Part shown: positions 57,501 through 64,000 of the stretch, one piece after another
Numbering within the stretch: position 1 is the stretch's first letter
Layout: each line of letters begins with the position of its first letter
Assembly (NCBI RefSeq): GCF_032854445.1
Contig: NC_088306.1
Location: 27,005,764-27,069,763 of the forward strand
From: Liolophura sinensis
Taxonomy: Eukaryota; Mollusca; Polyplacophora; Chitonida; Chitonidae
Direction of reading: 5' to 3'
DNA length: 64,000 nucleotides
Translations under genes and position numbers: made by a program
The notes under the pieces: generated by a model
The model's database searches: none
What the model was told of the DNA's origin: nothing
The model's input: the letters and a program-made list of their open reading frames with translations, nothing else

Positions 57501-59589
57501 ACAACGGTGTCAAGTCCAAACGGGCGCATATACTCCACAATGCTTAAAAAATGCACAGAGGCAATATTCACAAGAGGGAAAATCCACAGTATAACTGAGT
57601 GTATGACGAAATATACACAAAATTCCACAGACAGGGTCCGTGTACTAATAAGCACTGTGTACACAAGAGCACAGACTAAATATACAAGTTCAGACTGAAC
57701 AAGTGCTCGGTGGAGATATGATATAACAAAGCCAGAGGCTATAAAGACACCAAAATTCAGCACAAAAGTCCTACTAAAGTAACACACCGCGAAAGCATTC
57801 AAAACTCTCAATAATTCTCCTTTCTCCCCCTGACCTGCTTTCATAGGTCTTATATAGACTGGTGGATTTGTCTACAATAAGAAAATTCTTGAACACTTGT
57901 TATAAACAAACAGGCCCCGAACTGAGGGTATTCTGGAACATTCTAAGGCAGAGGCAGACAGCAGGCCATGAACTCAGCATATGTAAACAGAGGCAAACTA
58001 AATTTAGAAGCTGACGGCAGTTGTTCACATAACACATGCCTTCACAACACACGACAAAAGCATGGAAGGTAAATCCAGAGCAGTAACACAAATCTGATGG
58101 TTAGCAATGGCCCACATATAATCGACTAATTTCGGCGTTGTCTCAGTTACCCTCTTCTCTTCTGTTTTCATTTCAACGGTAAATGCTTGCAGAGTGGTAA
58201 CTTATATCTCCCTGGTGCCAAGATGTTACCCGGGTAAAAAAGTTTAAGATTATAGTGATAGTACACGTAATAACTAATTTTATGTAACAGGAAATAGATT
58301 TTCTGATCTTTTCTTCTCTCTTCCTCCAGGAAAACTAATTTTTTCATCAGATCTTATGTAACGACACCATGCACTTTTTCACCATGTATTGTGATTAGAC
58401 AGTCTGGATCTATTAGTTTTATTTTTCTTCCCTGCACGTTGGTTTGCACTAAAAGAAACGGGATTTTGAATCAGTAGCTCATAGATAATACCTGAAAGAA
58501 ATAACCAAACTGCTGGATGTGGGCGTGCTAATACTCAGATCATTTTCTTAAATGTCTTTCCTTTACCCATATCCTTATCGCATTAAGTTGACGATTTGGA
58601 GAAGAGACAGGCCTGGCAAATTTTCAACATGGGTGATTTGGGGTAGCTGTTTCCTCAATATATTTACGCCCACAATGAAGATAATTTTCAGAACTATCCG
58701 AAGAAAAGTTACTAATAACAAGAAATTTGCATAGCACAACAATACCACAAATATCATGTACGCGGTATATGGAGTTGATTGAGAAGGTTCGTGGACATCC
58801 ATACAGTTGTGTTGGCAAAGTTTGGTAGATATTCGTGCAAAGAAACTCTCAGTGAGGCCAGATTTCCGTCAGTAATATATCATACTACCAGACAACCATC
58901 CCACAATCAACACTGATGTGTACTCTTTTATCTCTTACACAAGGCCCATGTAATTTGATAAGTAGAGTTGTGAAGATCTCCATAGAGGCGAGGCCGTAAG
59001 TGGAAAGGTCTTCCAGCAACCCGTGTAAAACTATACATTTCACTAATATATTAGCCACATTGACGTAGCCTTATACGAAGTTCTTAAGATGTTATGCATT
59101 ACACTGGTGCTCTGACAGAAGTTTACCACCGTATTGCTGTTTTTGTTTGCTTAAATGAAATTTTAAATAGTAAAGTTTAATTGTACCCAATTAGTTAACT
59201 TACGTTAACCTGGAAAAATGCTACAAATTTTGTATAGTTTTATAGCCCTCCAATAATTTTTCCCAGCAGACCTTGATCTGTTGAGAAAACTCGCGGAAAA
59301 TGATATTTCTCAGCAAGCTATTTTCTCTGAACAAATACCAAAGACAAAAAATACCCATCGATGTTCTGTGCACCGCTTTAAGAAACTAATTCTAAACAGA
59401 TTTATAAAATAACTCATTTAAAAGCTTTACTCGGTATTTTTTGAAAAATTTAATCCGCTATACAGAAAATGGTAACATGTTTATCTTTAGTTAATTTTTA
59501 GTTCTTCTAAATAGTTGGGACAAAGGGCGTTATGTTCGAACCACTGTTGTTGTTGTCGTTGGCGAGTGTCAGTGCCGCAAAGATGATAC
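57501..59589. other. Gene-free stretch
   Basis: No gene is supported. A 123-codon minus frame over 57473-57844 is hydrophobic but unrecognised and partly overlaps the 49-bp tandem repeat. Around 58960-59035 there is a weak SINE family 1 trace ('ggaaaggtcttccagcaac'). Confidence 0.45.
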
Positions 59590-60280
59590 GACGAAACACA
59601 CATTCGTATACCAGCCATCAACCAATAAAGACGATCTAGATCACTAATTGTAAGGCAAATTCCCAAAAATGNNNNNNNNNNNNNNNNNNNNNNNNNNNNN
59701 NNNNNNNNNNNNNNNNNNNNNNNNNNNNNNNNNNNNNNNNNNNNNNNNNNNNNNNNNNNNNNNNNNNNNNNNNNNNNNNNNNNNNNNNNNNNNNNNNNNN
59801 NNNNNNNNNNNNNNNNNNNNNNNNNNNNNNNNNNNNNNNNNNNNNNNNNNNNNNNNNNNNNNNNNNNNNNNAGGCCCCTTCAAATTCAAAACGATGAATG
59901 TACAACCCGTATACCCGGGTTAAGCGGAATTAGACACAATTACGAAGCCGAGCGCCAGAGAATCTGGAGGTTCTGTCAATATTTACTTACAAGAGGGTTG
60001 TGCTATTGAAACTTAAGAAACTTGGAAGAAAGGCGTTTGATGGAATACCCTTGACACACTAATTTGTGCAGTAATTACTTTGGACGTACATTGAAATCAT
60101 CAGACAACACGCAGGTTCTAACAAATGCTACAAGGCGAGATATGTACTCGCCTTATGTAGGACTCATCGGTATATTGCTATCCAAGTAAGGATAATCTAC
60201 AATGTCAAAATTGAAACTATCCCTTGTCGAAAAGCGTGTGAGAGGAAATCGTTTTGGTCTTTGTACATATAGATTATCAA
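59590..60280 (+). repeat. Dispersed repeat A copy spanning the assembly gap
   Basis: 'cattcgtataccagccatca' with 'accaataaagacg' lies before the gap. 'gggttaagcggaattagaca', 'cttaagaaacttggaagaaa' and 'aatgtcaaaattgaaactat' lie after it. It parallels 46995-47700. The gap therefore falls inside this repeat. Confidence 0.8.
59672..59871. other. Assembly gap of 200 N
   Basis: Exactly 200 undetermined bases, so the size is probably a placeholder. By comparison with 47030-47310 about 250-300 bases of repeat A are expected here. Frames drawn across it are meaningless. Confidence 0.99.
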
Positions 60281-61254
60281 TATACCGCTGGGTGAATGAA
60301 AAAGATCGGGCCTGGTGAGGATTACTCCTTAAAGTTTCTGCATATAGTCGTATTTATATGAAAACAGGTATAGTTGGACAAAAAAGGCGGGGGCAAAATT
60401 TGTACGCATCGGAATATTTATGCACTGTTGATTTATGGTTTCCCCGAAGTTTACATAGATGTGATTAATAAGAAATATCCCATGAATGGTTACCCTTGTA
60501 TGTAGAGGAAATACATGCTGATATAGTTCTCTTGGTAGACTTTGGTATATATATATATATATATGTGTGGTTTATATAGCCACCTTGGCCACACTCAAAG
60601 AAATCCATAGATGCTTCAGATTGTGTATTGTAGGTCCAGATAAGATATAAAAGATCAAAACGGTTTCCTCTCTCGCACACTTTGCCTTGCAAAGCTGAAC
60701 ACGACTGCGCACACAACATTTCACGAAGGGAAGACAGCGTACACTGACATGTAGACTATACATCAGGGATACACACGACTTCTATCAATTACGTAACAAG
60801 CTGTCTGTCCGTGGCGGGTGGAAAATTGAAGTCTGATTTATAGTGGCTCTCTCTTCTCTTAGTTTTCTCTTACATGCATATCTTGAGGTGATTTACCTTG
60901 TATCCTACACTGCAATTAATTTCTTCTTGACAAATGGTTTTCTTTCTTCAGTCAAACATCTGGCTTCAATCAACCAGACAAGAAAAATTACGGGAGAAAA
61001 TTTGGTGTACAGTTTGACGTAATGCCAAGCACCAATCCATTAATTTAGACGGTGGCCTGGGAGCTCATGTAGACATTTCTAAGCGATTCTTTATCACTGT
61101 GAGACAGGACAGGAAGGCAAGGTAGGCCTACACGGACTGTCGCGGCAGTGTAAGGTCAGTTAGCAGTGTTATTTAGCCGATTACCGTTCATATTGCCATA
61201 GGTGTATTGAGCCTCACGTACACAGTCAGGTAAATGTTTAAGATGTATATATAA
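60281..61254. other. Gene-free stretch
   Basis: No gene. It contains a short (TA)n run at 60546-60564 and the diverged match to 53600-53890 at about 60690-60910. Confidence 0.5.
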
Positions 61255-61540
61255 TTAAGATATACAGCTAGAGAGAAAAACCAGAGCTTTAATAGCTGGC
61301 ACAAAGTTGCAGGTATCGGTGAAATAAGGCCTTTTGTCAATCCAGCCGAGTTAGAGTTTTTTTTTTCTATTCAGACAAAATGTAAAAGCATAAATAATAG
61401 CAAATTCTACGCCCTTTAGCACCATGGCTTAACCAGAAATGTAGTGATGATAATTCCCATTCACTGGACGTCACTGATCTGGAATGGATCAAGATGTTGT
61501 GTTGTCATCACATTTAACATGCCATAACATTTAACCAATG
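61255..61540 (-). repeat. Dispersed repeat B copy
   Basis: 'agagagaaaaaccagagctt', 'aaataaggccttttgtcaat', 'atgtaaaagcataaataata', 'aaattctacgccctttag' and 'gttgtgttgtcatcacattt', in the same order as at 26245 and 49855. Confidence 0.8.
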
Positions 61541-62324
61541 CATAGCCACCAGGCCTCGTGTACATCTTAGCAAGTTTGAAAAAATGACATCATATGTATA
61601 TATATATATATCTGGTAAACCTTCAGAAACTTTGAAAAAATTTTGAATTCAAGATGTAATTCAGATATACACCTCACTAACACGGAAAAACACAACACTA
61701 TTATAAAGATATTCCTCGGGAACTAATAGTAATTATGTATCTCTAAAATACATCGAAAGTTATTTAATTAGATATAAGATTTGGACATTTAATTGCTACC
61801 AAGTGTTGACATACTATGTGTGAAAACTATTACAGCAAAAAATTATTGTCTTTAATAAATATCTTTTTCTCAATCTATGCCGGCTTAGCCTTCTGTATAC
61901 AATTATTGAATGATCCTTGTAATTTCCAGATGACTTTTCCAGATGCTTGATAAAGTTACTCAAGTAAAAATTGTAATGGTACTCTTCAGACATGTAGTTA
62001 GGCTTACTTTGTTTTCTGTTCACTTTTCCTCATGAAGACAATCTAGAGAGAATCTTATAGGATAATCTGTCTGCAGATGGGAAAAGGTTGGAGCACCAAA
62101 TATGCTGTTAATTCCGATTGGTTGATAACACGAAGATATACCAAGGGATATAATTTGTCTTCAAAAAGTTGGGAGTTGTCAACCCAAAGTTAACTGAATG
62201 CAATACTTAAAAAGATACACAAATAAACAGTTCAATTATTGGCTTTATGCTGAGAACGCAATACGCTCAGAAACATCTGTAGCGCACCTGAAATATGGCT
62301 GAAATCAGAACTGAGATCTGTTCC
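61541..62324. other. Gene-free stretch
   Basis: AT-rich, with a (TA)n run near 61594-61610. No gene was recognised. Confidence 0.5.
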
Positions 62325-62400
62325 ATACTTCACACTTTAGCTTCAGATATACAGATAAATGTTTAAACTCTTCCGGTCATGTCGTTGCGCTGTGGTCACG
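62325..62400 (-). repeat. LINE 3'-UTR-like fragment
   Basis: 'ccatacttcacactttagct' and 'gtttaaactcttcc' resemble 63340-63390, the non-coding sequence just downstream of the LINE remnant at 63425. It is probably the 3' end of a second, truncated copy. Confidence 0.5.
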
Positions 62401-62804
62401 GCGTCAAAGCTGTACGCCATTAAAACAGGTTTTCCGTTACCTTGACGTAATTCCCATTTTATATCACCCCATTACCCGCGAACAATAAAAGCTATACTTT
62501 AAGGAACATACTTAACCCCTTTGGACAGCGAATTTTTCGAATCAAGCAACTGCGTAATAGCTATGCTGCGAACAACCGCATCGGCAGCGCTCAACGTTCA
62601 TGGGTGAGAGGCTGACATTGGAAATACCCACTGCAACTACAATGACGCAGTGATGTTTCTCAGGAAGAGTTTTTTTAAAAATCCGAACAAAAATGTTACC
62701 GGAGAACCGAACTTTCAAGTTTTCCAAGTTGAGAAAAATTGTTTGTGCCATAAATGTTCAGACACTAAACAAGAGAAAATTACGTGTAATTGGCTGTTTA
62801 GACG

Positions 62805-63030
62805 ACATTCCTGTATCATTTGGCAACCACAATCGACGTCCCAGTGCAATAACCACGGGCCAATTCACAAAATAACGTTCGAAAGCAGCCCTCAAAGTCC
62901 CAATCCATTATGAAAGGCACATTTACGAAAATTAAGACGGATTCATTCAGAGAGAAAGTCATGTTGGAAACATGCAGGAAATGCTCAAGGCGAATGAAAT
63001 CAGTATCCAAATCGTGTACTATTCCACACC
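62805..63030 (+). repeat. Dispersed repeat A copy, diverged
   Basis: 'gacattcctgtatcatttgg', 'caattcacaaaataacgttc', 'aatcagtatccaaatcgtgt' and 'actattccacacc'. A SINE fragment follows immediately. Confidence 0.6.
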
Positions 63031-63039
63031 AAATTACAT

Positions 63040-63165
63040 TTATTTATTTGATTGGTGTTTTACACCGTACTTAAGAATACTTCACTTATACGACGGCGGC
63101 CAGTATTATGGTGGGAGGAAATCGGGCAGAACCCGCCGGAAATCCCCGACCATCCGCAGGATGCT
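63040..63165 (-). repeat. SINE family 1, 3' half
   Basis: 'ttgattggtgttttacaccg', 'acttatacgacggcggccag' and 'tattatggtgggaggaaatc' form the complement of the SINE 3' end. The copy breaks off at about 63165. Confidence 0.85.
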
Positions 63166-63424
63166 GAATGAATGAATGATTATGGTGTAACGCCGCCTCG
63201 ACAATGTTTCAGCGATATCGTGGCAAGAACAAGTTGAAAACACCAGACGGTCATTGGTTTTCGATATGATGGCAAACATGAAAAACAAAAAGTTTAAAAT
63301 TCTAAAGCCACGTATATATATACATTTTAATTATCTGTTTCATACTTCACCGTTTAGCTACATAGATACATGTTTAAACTCTTCCACTGTATAATATACA
63401 GGTAAATAACCCTTGAGTTTTTTT

Positions 63425-63990
63425 TTACCACAGCATCTTGAGCAATTTTGGTAACAAATCATATATGGAGTTGACTGTGCAGAATCTATGTCGAACATAG
63501 GCAAAGCCTACACAGTCAGCCAAGATATGTTTGATGCCGTATTGAGCATCACATGCAAGACAGAGGCAGAGCCCCATCAGGAATAAAATCAGGACCATAA
63601 TGCCCAAAACAACACCTCGTTGAAACTAGTTGTCTCCACACATCCCATGTGCATGAGAATTACAGTCAATGACAGGGTAAATAGCGTGAAGTTTATTAGC
63701 CACCTGCAAATCCCATTAGCCCTGCCAAAGGCTTCGACTATACCCAAGAATGTTTGCACTATAGTCTGTATAAGGTATTTTTATTTTTGATATAGGTTTA
63801 TTCAGGGCAGATTTAGCTTCCCGGTCTACGATTGTGTTTCCATGGATACCAATATGACTCGGTATCAAACAGAATATAATATCTTTAACTCTTTTAATTA
63901 GTTTTCTGTGTAAGGCTAGAATTTGAAGAATTTAGTTGTTTGCTCCTATCATTTATATTATTACTGCATCGAAAGGGATTACGGGAATTA
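63425..63990 (-). pseudogene. I/Jockey-group LINE C-terminus: RNase H end and zinc motif
   Basis: A single minus frame, interrupted by a TAA and a TAG, reads 'VKDIIFCLIPSHIGIHGNTI' and 'VDREAKSALNKPISK', the characteristic end of a LINE RNase H domain (the usual W at the 'WVPSH' position is changed). It then runs into 'CLACDAQYGIKHILADC', the C-terminal CCHC-like motif. The stop lies at 63425. RT would lie beyond the right edge of the window. RNase H-bearing LINEs belong to the I/Jockey-related group. The copy is inactive. Confidence 0.85.
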
Positions 63991-64000
63991 AAATCCCCCA

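Noticed and set aside
57473-57844. 123-codon hydrophobic frame on the minus strand, possible membrane protein
   Set aside because: No family was recognised, the 3' end overlaps a 49-bp tandem repeat, and there are no supporting neighbours or conserved copies. It could be chance in AT-rich DNA.

Overview
This window reads as intergenic, repeat-dominated DNA from an animal nuclear genome. A lophotrochozoan, most likely a mollusc, is an inference from the mix of elements: tRNA-derived SINEs with the widespread 'ttggtgttttacgccgtac' type 3' end, a Tx1/L1-like LINE, CR1/L2-like LINEs, a Penelope-like element, short-LTR Gypsy elements and a Tc1/mariner transposon. I found no convincing host protein gene, rRNA or tRNA gene. 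Nearly every long reading frame that can be assigned is a transposable-element protein or its remnant. A run of 200 Ns at 59672-59871 shows that this is a draft assembly.

Layout. 1-2066: old dispersed repeats, then one arm of a roughly 570-bp inverted pair. 2252-5290 (+): a decayed CR1/L2-like LINE that has lost the core of its reverse transcriptase. 5525-5716: a 64-bp tandem repeat. 6954-7962 (-): a Tc1/mariner-type transposase with one frameshift. 8.0-16.7 kb: diverged dispersed repeats. 16690-20067 (-): a structurally complete Gypsy-type LTR retrotransposon with LTRs, primer-binding site, polypurine tract and a 5-bp target duplication, but with the whole RT domain missing. 20234-25401 (-): a Tx1-like LINE flanked by 186-bp direct repeats. 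28362-32610 (+): a second, more decayed Gypsy element. 33210-35650 (-): a decayed LINE interrupted by a SINE. 35640-36300 (+): a Penelope-like RT fragment. 36441-36503: (TA)n. 36644-36942 (-): a SINE. 41752-42299 (-): the second arm of the inverted pair, abutting a 41-bp minisatellite at 42300-43070 that has a higher-order 329-bp period. 43.3-63.2 kb: many copies of two dispersed repeat families (called A and B here), SINEs, a second Penelope fragment, a Gypsy gag remnant, a head-to-head SINE pair and a MITE-like hairpin. 63425-63990 (-): the RNase H and zinc-motif end of an I/Jockey-group LINE.

The elements record successive layers of insertion. Dispersed families A and B form the oldest layer. 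The Gypsy element at 16690 lies next to a family B copy, and the SINE at 52058 lies in family A sequence with a perfect 12-bp target duplication. Most coding elements carry several stops or frameshifts. The Tx1-like LINE and the Tc1-like transposase are the least damaged.

Family names for LINEs and LTR elements come from motif recognition by eye. Names A to D for the dispersed repeats are local labels only. Boundaries of diverged repeats are approximate, to within tens of bases.
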